A DNA stretch of 64,000 nucleotides. It comes from Pseudomonadales bacterium. GTDB taxonomy: Bacteria; Pseudomonadota; Gammaproteobacteria; Pseudomonadales; Halieaceae. Location: NCBI GenBank assembly GCA_024234735.1, contig JACKNV010000004.1, positions 62,001 to 126,000 of the forward strand, in the 5' to 3' direction. The position numbers and the translations under genes are program-made. Shown in pieces: positions 1 to 7,964 of the stretch (the first letter of the stretch is position 1; every line of letters begins with the position of its first letter). The notes beneath the pieces are model-generated. The model searched no databases. It was not told the origin of the DNA and saw nothing but the letters and a program-made list of their open reading frames with translations.

Positions 1-881
1 CCGCCGGCAACGCCCGGGAACTGCTGGACTCCGCCACGATCGCCCTGAGCGAGGCGCGCGGGGAAATCCAGCACCACATCGACAGCGTGGAAGTCGACCC
101 GGCCCGCCTGGCCGAAGTCGAGCAGCGGCTGGCGGACGTCTACGATATCGCCCGCAAGCACCGGGTGATGCCCGAGGCAGTGGGCGAATTGCACCAGCGC
201 CTGGGCCGGGAATTGCAGGACATGACAGACGACGGGCAGCGCCTGGAACAACTCCAGGCTGAGTTGGCCACAATCGCCGAAGCCTACAACGGCAAGGCGC
301 GGGAGCTCGGCAAGCGGCGGCGCAAGGCGGCCACACAGCTGGTCGGCGAGGCCAGCGATATCCTGGCGACCCTGGCCATGGCCCAGTGCCGGCTGGAGGT
401 ACAGTTCAGCGAACGGGCGAGCGGCGAGCCGCACCCCCATGGCGGCGAGGACATCGAGTTCCTGATCAGCACCAATCCCGGAGCGCCTCCCCAACCGCTG
501 GCCAGGATCGCCTCCGGCGGCGAGCTGTCGCGCATCAGCCTGGCCATCCAGGTGGTCACCGCCAGTAGCAGCACGGTGCCCAGCATGGTATTCGACGAGG
601 TCGACGTGGGTATCGGCGGGGCCACCGCGGAAGTGGTGGGGAGATTATTGCGAACCCTGGCGGAACGCACCCAGGTGCTGTGTGTCACCCACCTGCCCCA
701 GGTGGCGGCCCAGGGCCACCACCACCTGCGGGTGAGCAAATCCATCGAGGGCAAGCTGGCGCAAACCCGCCTGGACACGCTGCCACAGGAAGACAAGGTG
801 GCGGAAATCGCCCGTATGCTGGGCGGGGTCAAGGTAACGGCGAAAACCCTGGCGACCGCGCGGGAAATGCTCGAAGGCTAG
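1..881 (+). CDS. recN: DNA repair protein RecN, C-terminal part (5' truncated by window edge)
   Basis: SMC-like ATPase of recombinational double-strand break repair in the cytoplasm. Frame 3 is open from the first base, so about 292 C-terminal residues are visible and the N-terminal Walker A half is outside the window. The ABC signature GGELSR lies near base 520, followed by a Walker B VFDEVDVGIGG near 590 and the H-loop VTHLPQVAAQGHHH near 690, the normal RecN order. A coiled-coil-like stretch rich in E, Q, L and R precedes the signature. The TAG stop overlaps the convergent fur stop by 4 bp. Placement next to fur and bamE is standard for Pseudomonas-type genomes. Confidence 0.95.
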   Translation, partial: AGNARELLDSATIALSEARGEIQHHIDSVEVDPARLAEVEQRLADVYDIARKHRVMPEAVGELHQRLGRELQDMTDDGQRLEQLQAELATIAEAYNGKARELGKRRRKAATQLVGEASDILATLAMAQCRLEVQFSERASGEPHPHGGEDIEFLISTNPGAPPQPLARIASGGELSRISLAIQVVTASSSTVPSMVFDEVDVGIGGATAEVVGRLLRTLAERTQVLCVTHLPQVAAQGHHHLRVSKSIEGKLAQTRLDTLPQEDKVAEIARMLGGVKVTAKTLATAREMLEG

Positions 882-1294
882 GACTTTTTCTTGCGCACGT
901 ACAGCACCAGGGAGTGGTCCACCAGCTCATAGCCGTGGTCGGCAGCAATCTCCCGCTGGCGCTGCTCGATGACCGGATCGGTGAACTCGATCACCTCGCC
1001 GGAAGCCACGCAGACCATGTGATCGTGGTGCTCGCCCCTGGCGAGTTCGAACACCGAGTGGCCGGTTTCAAAATTGTGGCGTGTGACCAGCCCCGCGCTC
1101 TCGAACTGGGTCAGCACCCGGTACACCGTGGCCAGGCCGACCTCCTCGCCGGCATCCAGCAATGCACGGTAGACATCCTCGGCGCTCAGGTGCTGTGAAT
1201 GCTCCCCCGACGCCTCCAGTATCTGCAGGATTTTCAGGCGCGGCAGGGTGACCTTCAGCCCGGCATTGCGCAGTTCCTGGTTTTCGTTGGGCAT
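878..1294 (-). CDS. fur: Ferric uptake regulator Fur
   Basis: Iron-responsive transcriptional repressor, 138 aa, full length for the family. The N-terminal winged helix contains LKVTLPRLKIL and the recognition region VGLATVYRVLTQFE. The dimerisation domain holds the metal-ligand run GEHHDHMVC. The usual second Cys of the E. coli CxxC site is Ser (CVAS), as in Pseudomonas-type Fur, so the structural zinc site is altered. It is divergent from bamE across a 74-bp gap and convergent with recN. No convincing Fur box was seen in that gap, so autoregulation is not supported by sequence here. Confidence 0.96.
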   Translation of the reverse strand: MPNENQELRNAGLKVTLPRLKILQILEASGEHSQHLSAEDVYRALLDAGEEVGLATVYRVLTQFESAGLVTRHNFETGHSVFELARGEHHDHMVCVASGEVIEFTDPVIEQRQREIAADHGYELVDHSLVLYVRKKKS

Positions 1295-1368
1295 GATGCA
1301 GGGGGTTCTCTGTGCGGTTCAGTGACGGTATGATGCCACCCCGGTACCCGAAGTGGAAGTTCAATCCG

Positions 1369-1755
1369 ATGCGCCCCCTGATTCCCCTGTTTCTAGTCGC
1401 CTGCCTCAGCGCCTGCGGGGTAATCGGTTTCCCCGGCGTCTACAAGATCGACGTGGAGCAGGGCAACATCGTCACCCAGGATCAGGTAGCGCAACTCAAG
1501 CCGGGCATGAGCCGGCGCCAGGTACAGTTCATCCTCGGCACCCCCCTGTTGCAGGATCCCTTCGACCAGAGCCGCTGGGATTACCCCTACTCCAAGCGCA
1601 ACGGCACCAAAACGCTGGACGAATCCCGCTTCACCGTGTATTTCGACGGCGATACCCTGGTCAGCTATGAGGGCAACGTGGAAACCTCCTGGGATTCCCG
1701 GCAAGACGTGGAGGTGGAAGAAGGCACACCCCCTCCGCAGGAGAGCGACAGCTAA
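1369..1755 (+). CDS. bamE: Outer membrane assembly lipoprotein BamE
   Basis: Small lipoprotein of the BAM beta-barrel assembly machine on the inner face of the outer membrane. The start at ATG 1369 is chosen because it gives a compact lipoprotein signal, MRPLIPLFLVACLSACG, with lipobox LSAC; an in-frame GTG at 1312 would add an implausible extension. The mature part has the BamE core: LKPGMSRRQVQFILGTPLL followed by WDYPYSKRNG. The product is 128 aa. It converges on rnfH with a 4-bp overlap of stop codons. A TATGAT at 1329-1334 could be its -10 element. Confidence 0.95.
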   Translation: MRPLIPLFLVACLSACGVIGFPGVYKIDVEQGNIVTQDQVAQLKPGMSRRQVQFILGTPLLQDPFDQSRWDYPYSKRNGTKTLDESRFTVYFDGDTLVSYEGNVETSWDSRQDVEVEEGTPPPQESDS

Positions 1756-2066
1756 TCTGCCTGTCGCGAGGCCTTGCGCTCCTTGACCCTGGCCGCCCTG
1801 GCCTTGCGCACTTCCTTTGGGTCGGCGATGAGCGGCCGGTAGATTTCCACCCGGTCACCGTCCTGCAACACCTGGGTGGGGGCGATTACCTTGCCGAAAA
1901 TGCCGAGCTTGGCATTCTCCAGGTCGATACCGTCGAACTGCGCGCTGATACCTGACTGCCTGGCCGCCTCCAGGGCGCTGGTGCCCGCGGGAACCTGCAG
2001 CGACAGTATGGCCTGCTTTTCCGGCAGGGCGTAGGCCACTTCCACCGCAATTGTCTGTTTGTCCAT
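1752..2066 (-). CDS. rnfH: RnfH family ubiquitin-like protein (UPF0125)
   Basis: 104-aa beta-grasp protein of the RnfH/UPF0125 family. Family features are the N-terminal IAVEVAYALPEKQ, the central KLGIFGKVI and the C-terminal GDRVEIYRPLIADPKEVRK. The ATG at 2066 is preferred over one four codons upstream because it matches the family N-terminus. The biochemical role of the family is poorly defined; the name comes from rnf operons. In many gammaproteobacteria ratA lies just upstream of rnfH; here only 39 bp separate it from an unrelated symporter gene. Confidence 0.9.
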   Translation of the reverse strand: MDKQTIAVEVAYALPEKQAILSLQVPAGTSALEAARQSGISAQFDGIDLENAKLGIFGKVIAPTQVLQDGDRVEIYRPLIADPKEVRKARAARVKERKASRQAD

Positions 2067-2105
2067 TTGCCCCCCCAAGGCAGGTAGTTCGCCGCGCCAT
2101 ACGGT

Positions 2106-3473
2106 TCAGCGCAGCAGCCACGCCGAGGCGACGATGAATAGCAGAATCACCGGCGGGGCAATATACCGCAGCAGGCGCCGCCACAGCGAGAAAAACAGGT
2201 CCAGCTCCCGGTACAACTCGCGCCGCAGTATCTCCGGCCGCATGCGCCAACCCACCAGTACCGCGGTAAAGAGTGCCACCAGGGGCAGCAGCAGGTCCGC
2301 CGTGACCCTGTCCAGGGCGCGGAACAGGTTGCCATTGGCGAGTGCGGGATAGAACTCGCCGGGGCCGAAGGACAGGGCCACCAGCAAACCCACGATCCAC
2401 AGGGACACACCCAGCGACAGGGCCGCGGTCAATCGCCTGATCCGCAGCCGCTGCATCAGCAGGCCGACGATGGGCTCCATGATGGCGACCACGGAGCCCA
2501 GGGCCGCCAGCACCACCAACAGGAAAAACAGGCCGCCAAACAACTCGCCTAACATGGTGTTCCCGAAGGCGTATGGCAGGCTGATAAACAGCAGCCCCGG
2601 CCCCGCGGAAGGCTCCATGTTATTGGCGAAAACCAGCGGAAAGATTGCCACTCCCAGCAGCAGGGACATACCGGTGTCAAACACCGCCACCGCCATGACC
2701 GAGCGCCCCACAGGCAGGCGACGGGGGGCGTAGGCGCCATAACTGATGCCCACCCCCATCCCCACGCCCAGGGTGAACAGCGCCTGTCCCAGGGCCAGCA
2801 GTACCGAATGCCAGGTGAAATCGATCGGCCTGGTCGCGAACAGGAACTCGCGCGCGGCGACAGTATCGCCATTGTCGAAGCCGAACTTGAGCAGCGCCGC
2901 CACCAGCGCCAGCATGGCCGGCACCGACAGCCACGCCAGGCTGCCCAGCCCGCGCCTGACCCCCAGGGCCGAAATCGTCACTGCCACGACCAGGAACAGG
3001 CTCTGCCAGTAAACCATCAGTAACACGTCATCCAGCAGGGCGCCGAACTGCTCCGCCACCACTGCCGCGCTGGCGGCGGCGAACAGACCGCTTTTCATAT
3101 ACCAGGCGTAGGCCAGCGCCCAGCCGGCCACTACGATGTAATAGGCCAGCACCAGCAGCCCGGCGGCACAGGCCAGGAGCCCCAGCAGCATCCAGCCGCG
3201 CCGCAACAGGGAGCGATCCGCCACCCAGCGAATGGCCACCACGGGGCTGCCGCGCCCGTGACTGCCAATAATGACCTCGGCAATCATGATGGGGATGGCT
3301 ATGAAGAACAGGCACCCCAGGTAGGTCAGGACGAACAGACCACCGCCGTTTTCCCCGGCGAGGTAGGCAAAGCGCCAGATGTTGCCCAGCCCAACCGCCG
3401 CCGCGGACAGCGCCAGCACGAAGGTGGTGCGGCTGCGCCAGCCACCCAGCTCCCCGCGCTGCGCCGCCATCAT
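2106..3473 (-). CDS. Neurotransmitter:sodium symporter (NSS) family transporter
   Basis: Inner-membrane Na+-coupled amino-acid-type symporter with a LeuT fold, 455 aa, about 11-12 predicted helices. The TM1 signature AVGLGNIWRFAYLAGENGGG contains the unwound segment and the Na+/substrate-binding backbone region. Glycine-rich TM segments such as TLGVGMGVGISYGAY correspond to TM6. Substrate cannot be read from sequence. It sits between rnfH and smpB on the reverse strand. The start is ATG 3473 or the next codon, ATG 3470; a weak purine stretch precedes both. Confidence 0.9.
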   Translation of the reverse strand: MMAAQRGELGGWRSRTTFVLALSAAAVGLGNIWRFAYLAGENGGGLFVLTYLGCLFFIAIPIMIAEVIIGSHGRGSPVVAIRWVADRSLLRRGWMLLGLLACAAGLLVLAYYIVVAGWALAYAWYMKSGLFAAASAAVVAEQFGALLDDVLLMVYWQSLFLVVAVTISALGVRRGLGSLAWLSVPAMLALVAALLKFGFDNGDTVAAREFLFATRPIDFTWHSVLLALGQALFTLGVGMGVGISYGAYAPRRLPVGRSVMAVAVFDTGMSLLLGVAIFPLVFANNMEPSAGPGLLFISLPYAFGNTMLGELFGGLFFLLVVLAALGSVVAIMEPIVGLLMQRLRIRRLTAALSLGVSLWIVGLLVALSFGPGEFYPALANGNLFRALDRVTADLLLPLVALFTAVLVGWRMRPEILRRELYRELDLFFSLWRRLLRYIAPPVILLFIVASAWLLR

Positions 3474-3567
3474 AGTAAAAAACCTAATTTTTTCATGCGC
3501 TTAGAGTGCACCAGAGGGCCTGATGTGAAAAGGGGAAGATTCACGTTTCACCCTGGGGCCGTGCCCG

Positions 3568-3573
3568 TATAAT
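3568..3573 (+). promoter_or_regulatory. Candidate -10 box of smpB
   Basis: A perfect TATAAT lies 7 bases before the preferred smpB ATG at 3581, and there is no Shine-Dalgarno sequence between them. The -35 region is weak (GTTTCA at 3545-3550, spacer 17). If this -10 is used, transcription would begin at or within a base or two of the start codon. Confidence 0.5.
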
Positions 3574-3580
3574 GCGCGCC

Positions 3581-4063
3581 ATGACCAAAAAGAAAGCCAG
3601 CAACAACAGTAACGTCATCGCCCGCAACAAGCGAGCCGGCTTTGACTATCACCTGCTCGAAACCTTCGAGGCCGGCGTGGCCCTGACCGGCTGGGAGGTC
3701 AAGAGCCTGCGTATGGGCAAGGCCGACCTGGGTGATTCCTATGTGCTGATCAAGGATGGCGAGGCCTGGCTGCTCGGCACCCAGATCGCACCGCTGGACA
3801 CCGCCTCCACCCATTTCGTCACAGACCCCACCCGCACCCGCAAGTTGCTGCTGCACCGCAAGGAATTGGCCAGGATACTGGCCGGCACCTCGCAAAAGGG
3901 CCTCACCTGCATCTGCACCCAACTCTACTGGAAAGGCCACCTGGTGAAGGCCAGAATAGCCCTCGCCCAGGGCAAGAAACAGCACGACAAACGCGATACC
4001 GAGAAGGACCGGGACTGGAACCGGCAGAAACAACGCATCGTGAGGGAAAACGTCAGGCAATAG
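3581..4063 (+). CDS. smpB: SsrA-binding protein SmpB
   Basis: Partner of tmRNA in trans-translation; it binds the tRNA-like domain and enters stalled ribosomes. The product is 160 aa, normal length. It shows the OB-fold core NKRAGFDYHLLETFEAG, GWEVKSLRMGKADLGDSYV, and the basic C-terminal tail (KKQHDKRDTEKDRDW) that occupies the mRNA channel. An in-frame ATG at 3572 lies inside the TATAAT-like box, so ATG 3581 is taken as start. The ssrA gene lies 1.26 kb downstream on the same strand, a common pairing. Confidence 0.96.
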   Translation: MTKKKASNNSNVIARNKRAGFDYHLLETFEAGVALTGWEVKSLRMGKADLGDSYVLIKDGEAWLLGTQIAPLDTASTHFVTDPTRTRKLLLHRKELARILAGTSQKGLTCICTQLYWKGHLVKARIALAQGKKQHDKRDTEKDRDWNRQKQRIVRENVRQ

Positions 4064-4400
4064 TCCGACACCGCGGCCCTTCATTACATGAAAGGGGCTT
4101 ATAAACACTCGGTCTAAACACCGCCTTGCCAACGAGCCCCGCAGCTACCATATTTAAAGTGTGTCTGCGAGGCCGGCTGCGGGGCTCGCATCCAAAGCGG
4201 CCCGGTTGGGCGAGCGGGCACATGGGACACGGTTCCACTACCGCGATACTTTCCCATGGAGGAAAGTGCCAGCCGAGGGAGATGCGTGCAATGCGCGCCC
4301 GCGGCCAGGGCTGAGCCCATCGGCCGCATTCACCCGGCATCAATACCATGCCCGGTGGCTGCGGCCTTCTCCTTTCCGGGGCCTGAGATTCACCGCACCA
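4064..4400. other. Intergenic region with a long inverted repeat
   Basis: Gap of 337 bp between the convergent smpB and TauE/SafE genes. The clear structure is a perfect 13-bp inverted repeat, CGAGCCCCGCAGC at 4133-4145 and its complement at 4176-4188, separated by a 30-nt A/T-containing spacer. No T-run follows either arm, so it is not a standard intrinsic terminator. No plausible protein-coding gene is seen; the forward frames open across this gap run antisense into the permease gene. Confidence 0.6.
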
Positions 4401-5150
4401 TCACCACAGTGCCTCGGCGACAATCACTACCCCCAGTACCAGCAGCAGACCGAGCGCGACCCGGCGATAACCGGCGCTGCCATAGCGCTGGAACAACCCG
4501 TGGCCCAGCTTGTCCCCCAGCCACATGGCGGGGAACGCCAGCAGGAAATACAGCGGCGACGCCGCGCTGACAAAGCCGGCGGCGGCGTAGGTGGCCAGCC
4601 CTGCCGCGGCCATGAACAGGAAAAAGGTCAGCAGGAAGGCCCTGCTGCGCACCGGATCGGGCTCGGTGGCCATGGTATAGATGATGACCGGCGGGCCGGG
4701 AATGGCAAAGGCGCCATTGAGCAACCCCGCCGCAAGCCCAGCAATTCCTCCCAGCACCGATGCGGGCCGCTGGCGGCCCGGGCGGTAATAGCCCAGCGCG
4801 CAGCAGGCCAGGATCACCGCTATTCCGATCCACAGACGAAATGCCCGGGGGCTGATCAGGGTCAGCAGCGCCGCCCCGATGACCGTGCCCACACAGGCCA
4901 GCACCAGCATGACCGCCATTGGTCGCAGCGGGGTTTTGCCCCAGTAGGTTTTCACGGTCAACAGGCTGACCGCCAGGGTCAGGCTCACGCTCAGGACCAC
5001 CGCCTCTTCCGGCGACATCAACAGGGCAAACACCGGCACCGCCGCCAGCCCGAACCCGAAGCCGGTAAAGGCCCGTAGAATGGCGGCGCCCACCACTACC
5101 CCCGCTACCAGGAGCAACTGCGGCAGGCCGATACTGGCGATCAATTCCAT
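4401..5150 (-). CDS. TauE/SafE (TSUP) family permease
   Basis: Inner-membrane permease of the sulfite exporter TauE/SafE family, 249 aa with about 7-8 hydrophobic segments. The first half contains GAAILRAFTGFGFGLAAVP, the family GFG motif, and the second half has GLAAGLLNGAFAIPGPPVIIY, the mirrored motif with PGPP. ATG 5150 is chosen because upstream in-frame codons encode a polar, non-family extension. Substrates of the family include sulfite, sulfonates and other small anions; none can be assigned here. It converges on smpB. Confidence 0.85.
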   Translation of the reverse strand: MELIASIGLPQLLLVAGVVVGAAILRAFTGFGFGLAAVPVFALLMSPEEAVVLSVSLTLAVSLLTVKTYWGKTPLRPMAVMLVLACVGTVIGAALLTLISPRAFRLWIGIAVILACCALGYYRPGRQRPASVLGGIAGLAAGLLNGAFAIPGPPVIIYTMATEPDPVRSRAFLLTFFLFMAAAGLATYAAAGFVSAASPLYFLLAFPAMWLGDKLGHGLFQRYGSAGYRRVALGLLLVLGVVIVAEALW

Positions 5151-5300
5151 CAAGCGAGACGGGGCCTCCTCCCCGAATACGACAACGACATGGGCCGTAG
5201 GCCGGAACCGGGGAATTGAACTTCCCCGGCCCAAGAATGTCTATTTCCCGGTGTCGTTAAAAGTGCCGCAACACGCGCGCACAGGGTAATCGACTTGCGC

Positions 5301-5306
5301 TATAAT
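5301..5306 (+). promoter_or_regulatory. -10 box of ssrA
   Basis: TATAAT placed 15 bp before the mature tmRNA 5' end (5322), leaving a short precursor leader. No good -35 hexamer is visible at 16-18 bp upstream, so strength may rest on the -10 box and flanking sequence. Confidence 0.6.
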
Positions 5307-5321
5307 GGGCGCACACTATAC

Positions 5322-5712
5322 GGGGGCGATTCGGATTCGACGACGGTAGCGAACCCTGAGGTGCATGCCGTGATGGTAGCCAATCACGTTAATCCAAAGC
5401 TGCAAACTATTAGTTGCCAACGACGACAACTACGGTGCCCAACTGGCTGCCTAAGCAGCCCGTGAAACACCACCTAGTGGCTTCGGCCCTAGCGGTCTTT
5501 AGCAAGGTGCCAGTACCGCGCTACTGACTGTCATACAGAACTGGATCGCTGAGAAACTCGCCTGGGGTGGATCTGCTAAAACTTGACCAGGCTCGCCAAC
5601 TGCGTCCTGCCCGTTGGGCTGCAGGCGGCTAAATCAATAAACGGAATCTAAGCATGTAGAGCCGAAGGCAGAGTACTGGCGGACGCGGGTTCAACTCCCG
5701 CCGCCTCCACCA
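5322..5712 (+). ncRNA. ssrA: tmRNA (SsrA)
   Basis: One-piece transfer-messenger RNA of 391 nt that rescues stalled ribosomes together with SmpB. The 5' end GGGGGCGATTCGGATTCGAC and the 3' end CGCCTCC-ACCA form a 7-bp acceptor stem with one G-U pair, and a T-arm with GGTTCAACTCC precedes the encoded CCA. The resume codon is GCC at 5416 and the tag ORF reads ANDDNYGAQLAA, ending at TAA 5452-5454. The last 14 bases are part of the att core of the downstream integrated element, so the gene is preserved intact by the insertion. Confidence 0.97.
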
Positions 5713-5715
5713 ATA
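5699..5715 (+). repeat. attL core (17 bp)
   Basis: CGCCGCCTCCACCAATA covers the last 14 bases of ssrA plus three bases. It is identical to 12657-12673; the match ends with C versus T on the left and A versus C on the right. Confidence 0.88.
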
Positions 5716-5748
5716 ACCCAACCAACAACATCCCACGACACACATAAG

Positions 5749-5771
5749 GCCCTGTATTTCAGGGCTTTTTT
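5749..5771 (+). terminator. Element-borne intrinsic terminator for ssrA
   Basis: GCCCTG (5749-5754), loop TATTT, CAGGGC (5760-5765), then six T residues (5766-5771). It lies 37 bp inside the element and would terminate the tmRNA transcript in place of the native terminator now displaced to 12676. Confidence 0.8.
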
Positions 5772-5813
5772 GTATATACTCATTCTTGAGTTGTCCAGCT
5801 CTATCCGGCAACA

Positions 5814-5874
5814 TACCCCCAATTCAGGGGGTAGATACGGGGGTAAGTCGAGCACCCCCAGGGTAGATACCCCC
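5814..5874. repeat. Left arm-type repeat cluster (TACCCCC/GGGGGTA)
   Basis: Four copies of a 7-bp motif: TACCCCC at 5814-5820, GGGGGTA at 5827-5833 and 5839-5845 (12-bp period), and TACCCCC at 5868-5874. The motif recurs with the same 12-bp period at the right end (12574, 12586). Position near att and upstream of the integrase start suggests integrase or excisionase arm sites. Confidence 0.65.
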
Positions 5875-5895
5875 AAATTGCACGGGAGGCGGGCC

Positions 5896-7122
5896 ATGCC
5901 ACTGACTGCAACCGAAGTTAAGGAAGCCAAACCACAGGCCAAACCGCGAAAAATGGCGGACGGTGGCGGCCTGCACTTGCTAGTTCAGCCAAACGGCGCG
6001 AAATACTGGCGGTACAAATACCGCTACGCTGGGAAGGAAAAGCTGTTGGCGCTGGGCGTATACCCTGAGGTATCGCTAAAGGCTGCCAGGCAAGCTCACC
6101 AGAGAGCCCGCGACAAACTAGCCCAAGGTATTGACCCCGGCGAAGTCCGAAAGGTGGAAAAGCTGACTCGGCACATTGCCAGTGCGGAAAGTTTCGAGGC
6201 GGTGGCGCGGGAATGGTTCACCGCCAAAATGGGCGAGAAATCAGAGAGTCACCGGAAACGCACCCTAAGCGCACTGGAGAAAGATTTATTCCCGGCACTG
6301 GGTAGCCGCCCTATCGCCTCCATAACTGCCCCTGAGCTACTTGCCGCACTGAGGCGCATAGAATCGCGTGGGGCGATAGAGTCTGCCCACCGAACAAAGC
6401 AAACCGCTGGGCAAGTATTCCGCTATGCCGTGGCAACCGGCAGGGCTGAGCGCGACCCATCCGGCGACCTGAAGGGGGCGCTACGGAGCGCAAAGAAAAG
6501 GCACCACCCCGCCATTACCGACCCTGCCGAACTGGGACGCCTGTTAGTGGCCATGAATGGCTTTACAGGCACCCCTACGGTAAAAACCGCCCTGCTACTA
6601 TCCCCGCTGTTGTTTCAACGCCCCGGCGAAATCCGCGCTATGGAATGGGCGGAAATCAACTGGGCTGAAAACCGCTGGGAGATACCTGCCGAGAAGATGA
6701 AAATGCGCCAGCCTCATATAGTCCCATTGTGCAAACAGGCATTGGGACTGCTGGAAGAGCTAAAGCCGCTGACAGGACGCGGTAGGTACGTTTTCCCCAG
6801 TGCGCGAGGTGCTAGCCGCTGCCTATCCGAAAATGGGGTACGCACGGCCCTACGCACACTCGGCTATGACAATGACACCATGACCCCGCACGGTTTCCGC
6901 GCAACGGCGCGAACACTACTAGATGAGGTGCTGGGGTATCGCGTGGACTGGATAGAGCACCAGCTAGCCCATGCTGTGAAAGATGCCAATGGGCGCGCAT
7001 ACAACCGCACTAGCCATCTTAAAGACAGGGCGGAAATGATGCAGGGCTGGGCTGATTACCTGGATAACCTGAAAGCCCAGGCTAAGGCAGGAAATGTGAT
7101 TATCGCGAAATTTGGGCAGTAA
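5896..7122 (+). CDS. int: Tyrosine recombinase (P4-type integrase)
   Basis: Site-specific integrase of the element, 408 aa. The N-terminal DUF4102 domain (MADGGGLHLLVQPNGAKYW) is typical of P4/CP4-57 integrases, followed by a SAM-like core-binding domain (about 95-180) and the catalytic domain. Active-site residues are visible: R242 in RPGEIR, H332 and R335 in HGFRATAR, H355/H359 in HQLAH, and nucleophile Y369 in AYNRTSHL. ATG 5896 is chosen because GGGAGG lies 6-11 bases upstream; upstream codons run through the arm-type repeats. Integration into ssrA is consistent with this family. Confidence 0.93.
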   Translation: MPLTATEVKEAKPQAKPRKMADGGGLHLLVQPNGAKYWRYKYRYAGKEKLLALGVYPEVSLKAARQAHQRARDKLAQGIDPGEVRKVEKLTRHIASAESFEAVAREWFTAKMGEKSESHRKRTLSALEKDLFPALGSRPIASITAPELLAALRRIESRGAIESAHRTKQTAGQVFRYAVATGRAERDPSGDLKGALRSAKKRHHPAITDPAELGRLLVAMNGFTGTPTVKTALLLSPLLFQRPGEIRAMEWAEINWAENRWEIPAEKMKMRQPHIVPLCKQALGLLEELKPLTGRGRYVFPSARGASRCLSENGVRTALRTLGYDNDTMTPHGFRATARTLLDEVLGYRVDWIEHQLAHAVKDANGRAYNRTSHLKDRAEMMQGWADYLDNLKAQAKAGNVIIAKFGQ

Positions 7123-7226
7123 CTCACATACGGATTGCAGCGCCTAGCATGGCCCGCGAAAAGCCGTTCCCTTAACGGCCTGGCGCTGCAACTACTTTAA
7201 GGCGGCACTGTAGGGGGTGCATTGTT

Positions 7227-7880
7227 TTGAGTTTGTTTTTCGATAGCACCACTCTAGACCTGTCTGATGAAGAAGCGGAAGAATTTGAACGCCAGGCGGG
7301 AATACGACTACTGGAATTTCTAAAAGGGGTGGCGAATAAGGCAATTAATACTTTGCCTTCTGAATGGCGGGACTGGGCCAACTTTCCAGAGCTTGCCGCG
7401 CCAGATTGGTGTGACCCTACCTACCCACACTTAGCGCAAAACGAAATACTCCGGGTTTTTGGGAACGCGCCAAAAGCCATACCTAGCTGGATAGAGTTAA
7501 GCCCCGAGCAAAGAGAAGCGGCTGAAATACTCCTTCAAATCTCAAAAGCCGCACACCTGCTGCGGGGAATCGAGCCAGAAAAAGCACTACGTTTGCTAGA
7601 TGCTGGCATAACCGTAGGACACGAAATCACAAAGGCACATGTTGCACCTTGGGAACCCATTGCAGAGGCTGGGGAAAAAGTAAAAAGGGGCGGCAAGACT
7701 GGAAACATTAAAGCGTACGGGACGGCGGAGCAAAAACAAAAACGATGGGATAGCTACCGCGCAGCAGTCATAGCCAAGATGGAAAGCAGCCCGCGTCTTT
7801 CGCTGAGTGAAGCCCGCCGCAGAGTGGCTAAACAGCTTGGCGTTTCATACAACACCATTTGCAAGCACAGCAAAATGTAA
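7227..7880 (+). CDS. Hypothetical protein with C-terminal HTH-like segment
   Basis: 217-aa soluble protein I do not recognise. The N-terminal half is acidic and hydrophobic with the helical stretch LSDEEAEEFERQAGIRLLEFL. The middle contains ELSPEQREAAEILLQISKAAHLLRG, and the C-terminus ends in SEARRRVAKQLGVSYNTICKH, which resembles a helix-turn-helix recognition unit. The start appears to be TTG 7227, with AGGGGG ten bases upstream; no in-frame ATG exists near the N-terminus. It lies between integrase and AlpA-like genes, where satellite regulators are often found. Base composition is more A/T-rich than the chromosome. Confidence 0.6.
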   Translation: MSLFFDSTTLDLSDEEAEEFERQAGIRLLEFLKGVANKAINTLPSEWRDWANFPELAAPDWCDPTYPHLAQNEILRVFGNAPKAIPSWIELSPEQREAAEILLQISKAAHLLRGIEPEKALRLLDAGITVGHEITKAHVAPWEPIAEAGEKVKRGGKTGNIKAYGTAEQKQKRWDSYRAAVIAKMESSPRLSLSEARRRVAKQLGVSYNTICKHSKM

Positions 7881-7964
7881 AAACCTGCCCAAGTCCTCCT
7901 AGTTGGGTAGATAAACTGCCCATCCTAGCCATGAATCCACCGAAAACCTTAGAGGTACGGAGAC

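Noticed and set aside
4161..5078. 305-codon forward frame
   Set aside because: Antisense to the TauE/SafE permease, very rich in Arg, Gln and His, with no RBS.
5640..5712. Separate tRNA gene at the element's attL
   Set aside because: The CCA-ending arm is the tRNA-like domain of tmRNA; no independent anticodon arm exists.
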